Shown: positions 44,946 to 56,463 of the stretch, one piece after another
Layout of the letters: the number at the start of each line of letters is the position of its first letter
Position numbering within the stretch: the stretch's first letter is position 1
Assembly (NCBI GenBank): GCA_946811185.2
Contig: OX328103.1
Location: 27,944,172-28,008,171 of the forward strand
Direction: 5' to 3'
Source: Hippopus hippopus
Taxonomy: Eukaryota; Mollusca; Bivalvia; Cardiida; Cardiidae
DNA length: 64,000 bases
Position numbers and translations under genes: made by a program
The notes under the pieces: model-generated
Told to the model about the DNA's origin: nothing
Database searches by the model: none
What the model saw: only the letters and a program-made list of their open reading frames with translations

Positions 44946-45037
44946 CAATTAAATTTGATAATCTTTAAGAGTCTAATAAAACATATAATATAATCTGATC
45001 TTTACCTTAATGTAAAGGGAATCACAGTAAATTAACG

Positions 45038-47757
45038 ATGGATGTCAAAGCCGTATCGTTAATCCTTCTTCTACAAGCTGTAATTGTTTATGCCTCGGAG
45101 CCATCTTGCCCTGATACTACGTTTGGGCGGGAAATACTGGAACAAACACTGGAGACTAAGACAATCGTAAAAGTACTGCAGCAAGAGGTTGCTGGAATAA
45201 GAGTTGGACTATACGAAAACACCGTTTTATTCAACGAGCGGATGCAAATCGACGATATCAAGCAAAACTTGACTGTATTGTTTGGTACACTGGAGAGAGT
45301 GGAGGGGAAGCTCGATTCGCTCGAAACAACGCTCACAAAAGGTAAAGTGAATTTTCTGTTCATGGATAAAAACATGAATGTTATGAAAGTTACACGTAGC
45401 CTCCTTGGCTATATGGCATTAGCTATTGTAACCCTTTAGCAGACATCAAAAAGTAATATTTGTCTAAATAGAAAGCAATCGAAGACGACAGATTTCATTT
45501 GTCTCCGACGCTAGGATTTGTTCTTGATAGGTTGGAATGTTTTGAGGAGAAAAGGAAAAAAAAACGTTGATGGCCATCAATGCCCCCCCCAACATACTTT
45601 CATTTTTTTCCCCCAAGGTTAATGAGTTAATTAAAAACACGGTACTAGTAGGTGAAGGGTTGTGCGATGCCGAAGGTTACAGGTTTGACGCCTCATATTT
45701 GTCAAAATGAAAGACTTTAAGACGGCGGTAGTGGCTCAACACCTGGATCACGGGTAGATGGTGCAGTGCTTCGATTGTCCATCTGCGTTACAATACGTAC
45801 TCGAATCTCGTTTGATTAAGTATTTGATCACTAAAGAAATAAAGGCATCTCTTGACGGCTCTAATTACAAATCTAATTCAAATGAAGAAGTAGAGGACAG
45901 CGCATATAAAAGATACAAATCATATAGTCCTATCTTGAATCCTTGCTAAACGATATTTTGTGAGGTATCCTAACGAAAATAATGACTGAATTAGATTATC
46001 TATGTCGCTTTTATGACACAGTAATTATTGCACTTGAGCCACGATCTTTGAAAAGGGGAGTTATTGTATTGTCAGGTGTGGAAAGAGATAAATTTATATA
46101 TTTGGTTGGTGCTGTGAGAGTGAGAACAATCTTAACCTAGCACTGTCATTCATTGTTTAACACTTATCCTGCTAAATAACAAAACTGAAATTTTCATTTT
46201 TATAGTAGAAAACCAAATATTTCTATTTCAAAGTTATGTTTTGGGGAATATTATCTTCCTATCGGACAGTGTAGATCCAAGATCAGACTGCACGTTCTGT
46301 GCAGTCTGACCTTAATCTACACCGTCCGCAAAAGGTCAGTGAGTAGCGCTTAGCAGCCAAAGGATTAATAGAGGTCTTATGTAATTGTCCCGACTAGATT
46401 TTACATAGCATGGTTATGAAACAGTCCCTGTTTTAGCTACACTTAGATTTGAGATATGCTCTATGAAAATGCATCTACAAAAGGTATGGACCCATGTCAG
46501 CCTGCGCAGTCCACGCAGACTGACACGGGTCGGATCATTTTGCTATTTGTAAATATAATGCAAGTCGAAGAACCATACTATCTCCAGACAGAGTAGATTG
46601 TTTTACAAAATGGATTTTATGGATCCCTAATTATGTAATGACTTGCTTGGTATAATGCATTACGAAAATGGATTAAACGTGTTTTTGCTAGAGAATGGAT
46701 CATTTGCTTTTATTCGAATTTCTAAAACTAACGACACAGGTAGATTGTTGAATTTGAAAGTATTTACTGAACTCTTTGGATTCTTTTTTTACGGGTTTCT
46801 CGACATCAAATAATTGATATTCATCCCATTTTGAATATTAACACAGACCTAATACAGGGGCGACCTGATAAACTTAGTTTATTCGGCAGTTGTGTATTCC
46901 TACGCCCAATAAGATTGATATATATCACGTTTTATATATTGTTCTATAAAATGTAATAAAAACATTGATATCCCACTCCGCTAGAAATTGTGAAATCACT
47001 TTGATGATATATGGTATATTCTAGTCGGATATGATAGGAACTATTGGTTTCCTCGGATCACCAGAATAAGTGCGTACTTAGGCTGTAAAAGTCGCCCTTG
47101 AACACCGAGAACGTATGGGAACTTATTGTAAACAAATCAAGTGATTAAAAAAAGGAGGAGTACAAATGTACTTTTATTTTCCTAAAACAAAACTGGATGA
47201 ACCGAATGTATGGTTGGAGGCGAGATGGATAAAGTTTATCCGGTTCTGCCCGAAAACTGAGGAGGGCATGCTAAAGCTCGTCCTCCTAGTTTTCTAAGCC
47301 TCACCTGATAAACGTTATCTATCTCGGCACAAACCATAAATTCTCTTTTTATTTTATTTAAATTTCAGACGCACTCAAAAAGCCCGCATTTTCCGTCGTT
47401 CTCTATCAGCAACGGCTACACCAGGCAGGTAATGATAACGTCATAAAATTCGACAGAGAAATATCAAACATCGGCGGACATTACAGCAAGTTAACAGGTC
47501 AATTCACGGTCCCAATGGATGGAGTTTATATGTTTTCTGCGTCTATTTTAGCGGACCATAATGAGGAAATTTGGGGTTACATCAGAGCAGGAGACAAACG
47601 TGTGTTGATAAACGAACGCGGGACGGATGGTCGCCATGGACAAGGCAGTAACACAATAGTAGTTGCCTTAAAGCGTGGAGACCACGTGACTGTTCATGGT
47701 GGTCCAAAAATATACGGGGAAGGGTACACGGCATTCAGTGGATTTTTGATTCAGTGA
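45038..47757 (+). CDS. Secreted coiled-coil C1q domain-containing protein, gene 2 (intact, two exons)
   Basis: The coding join is 45038-45341 plus 47369-47757, 693 nt, 230 aa. Exon 1 differs from gene 1 at very few residues (I for V in the signal peptide, T for K in the coiled coil). Exon 2 is more diverged: H-N-E-E for Q-N-G-E, D-K-R-V-L-I-N-E for H-K-R-V-K-I-N-D, E-G-Y for D-S-Y. The differences fall mainly in the stretch after the conserved W-G-Y-I, so exon 2 varies more than exon 1 between these two genes. Splice sites are AAAAG|GTAAAG and AATTTCAG|ACG. Expected to be a secreted oligomeric lectin. The 2027-bp intron holds a palindromic element (46157-46368), a MITE (46451-46703) and the hairpin next to the acceptor. 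Confidence 0.9.
46157..46368. repeat. TTAA...GGATTAA palindromic element in intron 1 of gene 2
   Basis: Starts TTAACACTTATCCTGC. The central hairpin is AGATCAGACTGCACG / GTGCAGTCTGACCTT. It is shared with the introns at 54362 and 61151. In gene 1 only its right arm survives, beside the polymerase fragment. Confidence 0.75.
46451..46703. repeat. Palindromic MITE in intron (CAGCCTGCGCAG family)
   Basis: Hairpin CAGCCTGCGCAGTCCACG with CGCAGACTGACACGG. Same ancestral insertion as 21967, 54659 and 61446. Confidence 0.65.
47205..47341. repeat. Intronic hairpin upstream of exon 2 acceptor (gene 2)
   Basis: AATGTATGGTTGG is opposed by CAAACCAT. It ends 27 nt before the exon at 47369. Confidence 0.75.
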
Positions 47758-47812
47758 AACTAATCCTTGGAGCGGCACGTCAATTTGCTTAACTCTCAAA
47801 CTGCTAAATAAT

Positions 47813-48038
47813 TCAACTCTTTACCAAACGACATAATTATAGACTAGTCCAAATTGGAAGCATTTGCAGACGACAAAATTGTGACTCAAAAAATTGAAAT
47901 TTGTTTTCAGAAGCTTGGAAAACATTGTGGGAAAAGGAGAAAATGCTGGTTATCAGCATTTTCTCCTTTTTCCGCAATGTTTCCAAAAGGCTTCTATCTC
48001 AGGGTCGTAAAAACCAATGATTGTTTGGCAAAGGGTTA
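47813..48038. repeat. AGCATTTTCTCC-type palindromic element after gene 2
   Basis: Starts TCAACTCTTTACCAAACGAC. The near-perfect central hairpin is GGGAAAAGGAGAAAATGCTG / CAGCATTTTCTCCTTTTTCC. Confidence 0.75.
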
Positions 48039-48151
48039 TTAAACGAAACTTTCTAGCCGATAGTAAAATTCCAAATATTGCTATCAAAGTTATTTTGGGG
48101 GATATAAATATCTTCTTATCGCACAGGGTAGATCCAAGATCGGACCGCACG

Positions 48152-49306
48152 TTTTGCGCAGTCTGATCTTGATCTACACTGTCAGCAAAATGTCCTTAAC
48201 TCGCACTTAGCATACATTTTGTGGATGAAGTCTTTCTGTTGAGTCAATATCGGTCAATGACTTATTCAACAATAATTCCTTGAGGAATAGAGTGTCTTAT
48301 CTTCTTCCTTCTTCATGTACTCGTATTTTGCTGTTCTCCTATCAAAATGGCTTCGCTCTCAGTTTGCTTTTCATTGTCTCTTATATTTCCTTGTAAAAGA
48401 TTAAACACCATTCGCCCTTTTTTTTTGAGAAAAGAATAACAGCCCTTTTACCAAATAATTCCGTTTTTAACGACCTTGTAAAAGAGGCAATAAAACACTT
48501 TGGGAAAAGGTAATAATTCCTGTAATCAGTATTTTCTCCTTCTCCATCGTTGCTTTCTACCATTTATAAGGCAAATATTGTTATTTTGGACTCTTTTAAT
48601 CTGTTGTCTGCAAATGTTTCCAGTTTATAATAATTTCAAATTTGTCGTTTGGTGAAGAGTAAACAACGAGGTGTGTCGCTAGAAAACATCTTTTTGATAA
48701 AAAAAAAAAACTTAAATGCCTTAACTCTTCACCACAAAACAAAATTAAGACCAGTCTAAGTTAAAAGCATTTGTAGATGACAAAATAAATATGATTCAAG
48801 TAATGTAATTTGTTTTAGAAAGGATAGAAAACACTGTGGGAAAAGGAGAAAATGCTGGTCACCAGCATTTTCTCCTTTTCCCACAATGTTTTCCAAGGCA
48901 TCTTTCCTTTGGGTCGTTAAAAGTTGTAATGGTGTGGTGAAGGGTTAAACGTAAAAGAAAAACATCGGCATGATAACAAAATGGAAATGAAAGTGGTATA
49001 AATGGAACAAAATTGATCGCGACAAGCGATTGCTACTTTTCCCAAATGCTTTACGGAACTGTCAAAAGCACGAACGTTAAAACAACAGATTAACCCTTTG
49101 ACTGCTGAGCGTGATGCAATGACCATTTGCGGACACTTTAGATTAGATTAAGATCAGACTGCACAGAACGTGCAGTCTGATCTTGGATTTACTCTGTCCG
49201 ACAAGGAAATTTTTTAAACCCGAAAAAAGTCTTTGAAATAGCAAAATTTGGTATTTTTACTATCAGCTTGAAATTTTCATTTCACTTATTTAGCAAATTG
49301 AGGGTT
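48152..49306. repeat. Block duplicated almost without change at 62912-64000
   Basis: About 1.1 kb aligns at a constant offset of 14760-14761 with about two substitutions, a one-base A-tract difference and a 5-bp indel. It contains an AGCATTTTCTCC-type element (48721-48948) and a TTAACCC palindromic element (49090-49307) with a perfect AAGATCAGACTGCAC / GTGCAGTCTGATCTT hairpin. No gene is supported. Confidence 0.85.
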
Positions 49307-49956
49307 ACAGAAAAAAAAAATTGCTTGCATTTCCCACAGCAGGAGATAAGAGTTAAACGATACAACGTGTATAGAACCATTAAACCATGTTCATTCAAGA
49401 ATTTTTAACCTCTCCAAATTGAAAGATTTTGGAGACGAAAAATCAGATTTTGAAATGACATGATTGATTTTTGAAGGGACATAAAACATTGTTGTAAAGG
49501 GAGTAAATGCTGGTAACAAGCATTTTCTTCTTTCCCACAGTGTTTAAAGAAAAAACTGTCTTCCCATGCGTCGTGAAAACTCGGGATTATTTCGCAAACT
49601 GTCTTTAGTTTGTTTTCTCGTACATACGAGTATGGTCTTCAACGCCGTTTTCAACATTGTTCCAGCCATATTGGGAAGGCGAGTGTACCATGTTTTCCTG
49701 GAGTATCTTTTACCAGTACTTCACACAATATTCTTCCACACCCACTGACTGCTTTCTCACATAAACATCGTGGAAACAAGGACCAGACGCGCACGCCAAC
49801 ATCAGCCATTTAACAGAAATGAGCTAGCTGTAGCTAAATCCCAAGTTTTGAGCCACTATTTAAGTAGGAAATGATTTTATTTTCATGGACGTCAACAGAA
49901 AAACTTACTTTCCAGTTAAGAGTTGATGCTGCCGGGGAAAAAGAAACTCTGAAACA
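49307..49956. other. No gene seen; SINE 3' fragment at about 49631-49790
   Basis: A degraded hairpin element lies near 49490-49600. The - strand SINE 3' part (AACGGCGTTGAAGACCATA, then TTTCTCACATAAACATCG in the body on the + strand) lies at about 49631-49770. Confidence 0.5.
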
Positions 49957-50219
49957 CGAGCCGTGCTTTGTGAAAAAGGGGCTTTATGCATCTCCGAAAA
50001 GTACCGACTCAGCTCAGCCTGCGAGGATTGCGCAGGCTGACCTGGGCCAAACTTTTCGCTATTGGTCAATTTTTAGCCTGTAAAAGGACAAGTCTACCCC
50101 ATGATTCAGTCGGTTGCTACACAATATGGATTTCATGGATCCGTAATACTGTGATAATTTGCTTGTCATCATACATCATAGAGATGCATTAAGTCCCCTT
50201 TTGCCAGAGAGTGGCTCAC
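49957..50219. repeat. Palindromic MITE (CAGCCTGCGCAG family), near complete
   Basis: The ends are GAGCCGTGCTTTGTGAAAAA and CAGAGAGTGGCTC. The hairpin CAGCCTGCGAGGATTGCGCAG is internal. Confidence 0.7.
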
Positions 50220-50286
50220 ATATATTAGCTTTGCGCTTGTCTGCATTTTTCTGTCGCTATACTCGACAACCTACTTTATCGTATAT

Positions 50287-50310
50287 CGGAGCGTATTTGC
50301 AAAATACACT
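50287..50310 (+). promoter_or_regulatory. Conserved upstream element before the exon 1 at 50742
   Basis: CGGAGCGTATTTGCAAAA plus TACACT, 455 nt before the ATG, followed by CATTAGGGTAATAATC as in the other copies. Confidence 0.45.
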
Positions 50311-50741
50311 TGTGCACGACATTAGGGTAATAATCCGATTTAAATCGGTGACTCTTGTAGATTTAAGGGAATGGTGATATTGAAAATCTTAATAAGTACT
50401 GTATGAATTACTTTTCATATAATCTGTGAGTAATGATAAAGTACATGTATATGTCGAAGACCAGAATGGAATTTAGGCAGATCCGGAATCTGCTCAGGCA
50501 GATCTGGAATCTGCCTAGACGAAATCAGAATTCTAACTGGCTCGAGGCCACTAAAGTGAAAAATAAACTGGTCAACTTAATTATGTCAAAGGTTAGCCTC
50601 GCCCTGTCGGGTCAGTTCGTACAGTCTATATTATTTTTATAGCGAGAGCATTTAAAAAGTAGGAACGGGGCAACTAATCAATCAAAATCTAATTAAACGT
50701 AAGACCAAAATCTGATAATAATCTTTCACCCGAAGCAAGCC

Positions 50742-51045
50742 ATGGATGTCAAAGCGTTCTCGTTAGTCTTTTGTCTGCACGCTGTAAGATTTTATGCCTC
50801 GGAGCCATCTTGCCCTGATGCTACGTTTGGGCGGGAAATATTGGAACAAACACTGGAGACTAAGACGATCTTGAAAGTCCTGCAGCAAGAGATTGCACAT
50901 ATAAAAGACAAACTTTCCGAAAACTTTGTTTTATTCAACAAGTGGATGCAAATCGACGATATTAAACAAAACTTGACTGTATTGTATGGCAAGCTGGAGA
51001 AAATGGAGCTCAAACTCGATATGTTTGTAACAAAGCTTACAAAAG
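50742..51045 (+). CDS. C1q-protein exon 1, diverged copy without its own adjacent exon 2
   Basis: 304 nt, open, with the same start, length and phase as the other first exons. The donor AAAAG|GTATAA is acceptable. The signal peptide core is altered (L-V-F-C-L-H-A-V-R-F-Y-A, with an Arg near the cleavage site), which may weaken it. The S-E-P-S-C-P-D and T-F-G-R-E-I-L-E-Q-T-L-E-T blocks are unchanged, and the N-L-T site remains. The coiled coil is diverged (A-H-I-K-D-K-L-S-E-N, M-E-L-K-L-D-M). No C1q exon follows before the next, truncated exon 1 at 53278. The nearest acceptor is at 55832, whose exon has a stop. It could be a functional first exon spliced to 55832, giving a truncated protein, or an orphan left by unequal crossing over. 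Confidence 0.65.
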
Positions 51046-51095
51046 GTATAACACATTTACTTTTTTTTTTGTTTGATACATATACCGTAATATAC

Positions 51096-51419
51096 ATGAG
51101 TCATGCTCTGGCAAAAGGGGGCTTAATGCATCTCCTTGATGCTTGATACCGAGCAAGTCATCATATAACCATGGATCCATAAAATCTATTTTATCTGACA
51201 ACCGACTGAATCACGATGCAGACTGGTCCTTCAACATGCAGGAAATTGACCAATAGGAAAAAGTCTTGGCCAAAGTCACGACGCGTCTTTGTGGTGCATC
51301 ATACCAAGCAAGTCATCGGATAATTAAGGATCCATAAAATGCGCAGACTGCACTGGTCGACTGGGGTCGATACTTGTTTGCAGATGCATTAAGCCCCCTT
51401 TTCACATAGTATGGTTCAC
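51096..51419. repeat. Palindromic MITE (CAGCCTGCGCAG family), rearranged, 50 bp after exon 1
   Basis: It starts GAGTCATGCTCTGGCAAAAG and ends CCCTTTTCACATAGTATGG. The middle appears duplicated, with two GGATCCATAAAAT blocks. Confidence 0.6.
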
Positions 51420-52380
51420 ATGAATGTATCGAAAGTTACACGTGGCCCCTTTGGTTATGTGGTAAGAGCTTTATCAATCCTTTACTTGACGACAGAAGTC
51501 AAGACTCGTCTACATTTATAGCATTTGAAAACGACAGATTGCAATTTTCTCAAACGATTAGATTTATCTTTGATAGGGAGGAGAAAACATTATTGAAAAC
51601 ATGTGGAAAACATGAGATAAAGCTGCTTACCGTCATTTTCTTCTGGTTCCTTAATGTTTTCAAAATTCCTTTCACCTGATGTCGTTTAAAACACGCGGTT
51701 GTTTGGTGGAGGATTACGCAATGCCAAACCTATTGTGACTGACGCTTTGTATTTGAGCCACGCTCTGGTAAAAGAGGGCTTAATGCGTCTTCATGATGCA
51801 TCATACAGAGCAAGTCGTCGGATAATTAAGGATCCATAAAATCCATTTTCTCTGACAATCGACCTAATCTGGAGGCAGAATCGTCCTTGGACACGCAGAA
51901 AATTGACTGATGGCAAAAAGTTTCGACCCATGTCAGCCTGCGCGGACTGCGCAGGATGACATGGGTTGAAACTTTTTGCAGATGCATTAAGCCCCATTTG
52001 TATTTTCAAGTGCGTTGTCTGTACATGTCATATTCTGACGGCTATGACGCACCACTTTCCTGTATACGATAAATACCAATAAGCCAGTGGGTAAATTGCC
52101 ACTAAAAAATAGCAAGCAGACACTAGCTGTAAATAATACGTCTGTGGAAAAATCAAGCAAGTTTTGCTATTACTCAAATAAACTGACCTGAAATTGACCT
52201 TTATGCAAAGAATAATTAAAGAGTGAATATTTGTATCATCGGGTATAATCGAGCGGTACGGAAATTCTGTCAACGGTAAATGGCACGTTTGACCCTTACT
52301 GTGCCATAGTCAAAATAAGAAGCGTTTGCGGATGACATAGATCAAGATCAGACTGTATAGAAATTGCATCTTAGATCTAT
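51420..52380. other. Repeat fragments, no gene seen
   Basis: An AGCATTTTCTCC-type fragment lies near 51560-51710, and a MITE remnant at 51754-52000 with a CAGCCTGCGCGGACTGCGCAGG hairpin. A small CAGTCTGATCTT-family fragment is near 52335-52380. Confidence 0.5.
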
Positions 52381-53219
52381 GTCACCCGCCACGTATTACA
52401 AATTTAAACCGACAAATTCGTGTTAATTTCAAGTAATTCAAGTATTCATTAAAAACACGATGAATCAATTAGCCGCATAAAGAGTTGCAAAACATTCACG
52501 TAGTTCCGCCAGCAGTCGACACTAGCCGAAGCCAGGCTTGGACAATAATTTAGGCGTGTAATATATGGTAATAGAGGTCATTCATTTCATGTCAATTTGT
52601 TCGAGTAATACAAGTTTCTTAACAATATGATAATTTCAAACGGGAAGAATAGTTGAAAGAAATACCATTGTTTACTGCAAAATTGAGTTTACTGTTTTTG
52701 AATTAAAGTAATACCATTGTATACTGCAAATCAATGTCTACCGTTTTTTAATAAACCTGGGGAAAAACCAGGATTTGTGCAACAGAGGACAACAAAAATA
52801 ACGTTCCTAACATGCTAGGCTTATAACGGGCCTATTTACGTAGCTTATAGGAGCTGTGTTTATAAATGATTGGTGGAAGGCTTACATGCCATGCATAGTT
52901 ACCCATGGTTGGATGAATCGTACCAAGCAGCGTTTTACTAAGTAAACATTTATTTGATTTCTGACGCGCTGCATTGGTTGCCGCTTTGCAGATTAGTCTA
53001 ATTCTGTAATCAGAATGTCAAACTGTATTTTAAAAAATGCCACCAAATGCAAGATAATGTTTTCCGCCGTCTCAAGAGGTCGAGCTCAGGGAAACCATCC
53101 AGGAAAAAGGAGATTTCATAAGGTAGGTGGCGACGATGTTCCGAAATCGTATCTTTTTATAGATACCGGGAACCACGGTCTGGGTAGTATGGCCGCTTTC
53201 TCATTTCTCCGTTCAAAGT
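52381..53219. other. No gene recognised
   Basis: A 68-codon + frame (53015-53221) contains a donor-like AAG|GTAGGT near 53119. It has no recognised domain and no copy elsewhere in the window. Not called. Confidence 0.4.
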
Positions 53220-54361
53220 GAGAATTATAGCGATATTTTTATCGCGAAACTTTTAAATATCTAGATAATATTTCCAGTTATCCTTCTTCTACAAGCTGTA
53301 CTTGTTTATGCCTCGGAGCCATCTTGCCCTGATACTACGTTTGGGCGGGAAATACTGGAACAAACACTGGAGACTAAGACAATCGTAAAAGTACTGCAGC
53401 AAGAGGTTGCTGGAATAAGAGTTGGACTATACGAAAACACCGTTTTATTCAACGAGCGGATGCAAATCGACGATATCAAGCAAAACTTGACTGTATTGTT
53501 TGGTACACTGGAGAGAGTGGAGGGGAAGCTCGATTCGCTCGAAACAACGCTTACAAAAGGTAAAGTGAATTTTCTGTTCATGGATAAAAACATGAGTGTT
53601 ATGAAAGTTACACGTAGCCTTCTTGGCTATATGGCATTAGCAATTGTAACCCTTTAGCAGACGTCAAAAAGTAATATTTGTCTAAATTGAAAGCAACTGA
53701 AGACGACAGATTTCATTTGTCTCCAACGCTAGGATTTGTTCTTGATAGGTTGGAATGTTTTGAGGAGAAAAGGAAAAAAAAAAAACGTTGATGGCCATCA
53801 ATGCCCCCCCCAACATACTTTCATTTTTTTCCCCAAGGATAATGAGTTAATTAAAAACACGGTACTAGTATGTGAAGGGTTGTGCGATGCCGAAGGTTAC
53901 AGGTTGACGCCTCACATTTGTCAAAATGAAGACGGCGGTAGTGGCTCAACACCTGGATCACGGGTAGATGGTGCAGTGCTTCGATTGTCCATCTGCGTTA
54001 CAATACGTACTCGAATCTCGTTTGATTAAGTATTTGATCACTAAAGAAATAAAGGCATCTCTTGACGGCTCTAATTACAAATCTAATTCAAATCAAGAAG
54101 TAGAGGACAGTGCATATAAAAGATTCAAATCATATAGTCCTATCTTGAATCCTTGCTAAACGATATTTTGTGAGGTATCCTGACGAAAATAATGACTGAA
54201 TGAGAATATCTATGTCGCTTTTATGGCACAGTAATTATTGCACTTGAGCTACGATCTGTGAAAAGGGGAGTTATTGTATTGTCAGGTGTGGAAAGAGATA
54301 AATTTATATATTTTGTGCTGTGAGAGTGAGAACAATCTTAACCTAGCACTGTCATTTATTG

Positions 54362-54576
54362 TTTAACACTTATCCTGCTAAATAACTCAGCTGAAATTTT
54401 CATTTTTTGATAGTAGAAACCCAAATATTGCTATTTCAAATGTATGTTTTGGGGAATAATATCTTCCTATCGGACAGTGTAGATCCAAGATCAGACTGCA
54501 CGTTCAGTGCAGTCTGATCTTGATCTACACTGTCCGCAAAAGGTCAGTGAATCGCGCTTAGCAGCCAAAGGGTTAA
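54362..54576. repeat. TTAA...GGGTTAA palindromic element in pseudogene intron
   Basis: The hairpin AAGATCAGACTGCACG / GTGCAGTCTGATCTTG is near perfect. It is the ancestral intronic copy, also at 46157 and 61151. Confidence 0.75.
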
Positions 54577-54658
54577 TAGAGGTCTTATGTAATTGTCCCG
54601 ATTAAATTTTACATAGCATGGTTATGAATCAGCCCCTGTTTTAGCTACACTTAGATTT

Positions 54659-54900
54659 GATACATGCACTGTGAAAATGCATCTACAAAAGGTATGGGCC
54701 CATGTCAGCCTGTACAGTCCACGTAGACTGACACGGGTCGGATCTTTTTGCTATTTGTAAATATAATGCAAGTCAAAGAACCATACTATAGTAGATTGTT
54801 TTACAAAATGGATTTTATGGATCTCTAGTTATGTAATGACTTGGTTGGTATAATGCATTACGAAAATGGATTAAACGCCTTTTTACTAGAGAATGGATCA
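54659..54900. repeat. Palindromic MITE in pseudogene intron
   Basis: Same ancestral insertion as 46451. The hairpin is degraded to CAGCCTGTACAGTCCACG. Confidence 0.6.
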
Positions 54901-55414
54901 TTTGCTTTTATTCGAATCCCTAAAACTGACGACACAGGTAGATTGTTGAATTTGAAAGTATTTACAGAACTATTTGGATTCTTTTTTACGGTTTCCTCGA
55001 CATCGAATTATCGATATCCATCCCATTTTCATTATTAACATAGACATAATACAGGGGTGACCTGATAAACTTAGCTTTATCCGACAGTTGTGTATTCCTA
55101 CGCCCAATAAGGTTTCTATATATAACGTTTTATTTATTGTTCTTTAAAATGACAAATTTAGAAATAAAAACATTGATATTTCGCTAGAAATTTTGAAACC
55201 GGTTAGATGATATTTTGTTATTTTCTTGTCGAATATGATAGGAACTATTAGTTCCCTCGAATCACCAGAATAAGTGCGTACTTAGGCTGTAAAAGTCACC
55301 CTAGAACACCGGGAACGTATGGGAATGTATTGTAAACAAATCAAGTGATTAAAAAACGAGCAGTAGAAATGTGCTTTTTAGCCTATAAAAAACGGGATAA
55401 ATCGAATAATTGGC

Positions 55415-55666
55415 CTGCAACACGCAAAAAAGGGGCATTCGAAAATTTGCGTAAAGTGTCATCTCGGATCAGTCCGCGCAGGCTAATCCGAAACGACACT
55501 TTCCGTTTTTAGGTATTTTTATGTTTTGCACAAGTCTACTGTACATAGCACAAAATCTAATGTTGTCGTAAGGTGCCGTCTCGGATTAGCCTGCTCGGAC
55601 TGCGTAGGCTGATCCGAGACGACACTTTACGCCAATGTCCGAATGCACCTTTTCGCGAGTTGCAAG
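55415..55666. mobile_element. MITE with CTGCAACACGC ends, second copy
   Basis: Related to 5598-5854. The left end CTGCAACACGCAAAAAAGGG is matched by CCTTTTCGCGAGTTGCAAG. Possible TGGC/GCCA flanks. It is absent from the other C1q introns. Confidence 0.75.
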
Positions 55667-55669
55667 CCA

Positions 55670-55802
55670 TATATGGTTGGATCCGAGATGGATAATGTTT
55701 ATCCGGCTCAGCCCGAAAACTGAAGAGGGCACTCTTAAGCTCGTCCTCTTAATTTTCCTAGCCTCACCGAATAAACTTTATCTATTTCGGCACCAACCGT
55801 AT
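55670..55802. repeat. Intronic hairpin upstream of exon 2 acceptor (pseudogene)
   Basis: ATATGGTTGGATCCGAGATG is opposed by CATCTCGG-like and CCAACCGTAT sequences. It ends 29 nt before the exon. Confidence 0.7.
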
Positions 55803-56251
55803 AGTCCCTTTTTATTTTATGTAAATTTCAGACGCACTCAAAAAGCCCGCATTTTCCGTCGTTCTCTATCAGACACGGCTACACCAAGCAGGTCGTGATG
55901 ACGTCATAAAATTCGACAGAGAAATATCAAACATCGGCGGACATTACAGCGAGTTAACGGGTCAGTTCACGGCCCCAATGGATGGAGTTTACATGTTTTC
56001 TGCGTCTATATTAGCAGACTAAAACGGGGAAATCTGGGGTTACATCAAAGCAGGAGACAAAATCGTAAGGATAAACGATCGCGGGACGGATAATCGCCAT
56101 GGACAAGGGAGTAACACAATGGTAGTTTCCTTAAAGAGAGGAGATCACGTGACTGTTCATGGCGGTCCAAAAATATACGGGAACAGTTACACAGCATTCA
56201 GTGGATATTTGATTCACTGAAAATAATACTTGGAGCGGCATGTTGATTTGC

Positions 56252-56463
56252 TTAACCCTCAAACTGCTAAATAATTTAAATGAAACTTTCTAGATGATAT
56301 TAAAATCCCAAAATGTTGCTATTTCAAAGTTATTTTTGGGGTAAAATATCTCCTTATTGGACAATGTAGATCCAAGATCAGACTGCACGTTCAGTGCAGT
56401 CTGACGTTGATCTATCCTGTCAGCAAAAGGTCCTTAAGTCGCGCTTAGCAGCCTAGGGGTTAA
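56252..56463. repeat. TTAACCC...GGGTTAA palindromic element after the pseudogene
   Basis: At the same position as 23293-23503 after gene 1, so it is an ancestral insertion. Hairpin AGATCAGACTGCACG / GTGCAGTCTGACGTT. Confidence 0.75.

Larger units (their letters stand above)
53278..56220 (+). pseudogene. C1q domain-containing gene, truncated exon 1 and nonsense codon in exon 2
   Basis: Exon 1 (53278-53559) is almost identical to that of gene 2 but starts within the signal peptide. Its first 20 or so coding bases are replaced by a fragment of the foldback element (53220-53277, ending TTTCCAG), and one A is lost, so the ATG and promoter are gone. The donor AAAAG|GTAAAG is kept. Exon 2 (55832-56220, 389 nt, acceptor AATTTCAG) has TAA at 56020-56022 where the other copies read CAA/CAT, and is otherwise open to its normal stop. 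Both lesions predict loss of a normal product. The conserved upstream element is absent. Confidence 0.88.

Noticed and set aside
49971..50083. Small frames within MITEs as genes
   Set aside because: They lie in inverted-repeat elements, differ in every copy and have no domain.
53015..53221. Short + frame with a good donor, as a new first exon for the truncated C1q exon
   Set aside because: Splicing from about 53119 to 53278 would place the C1q exon out of frame.
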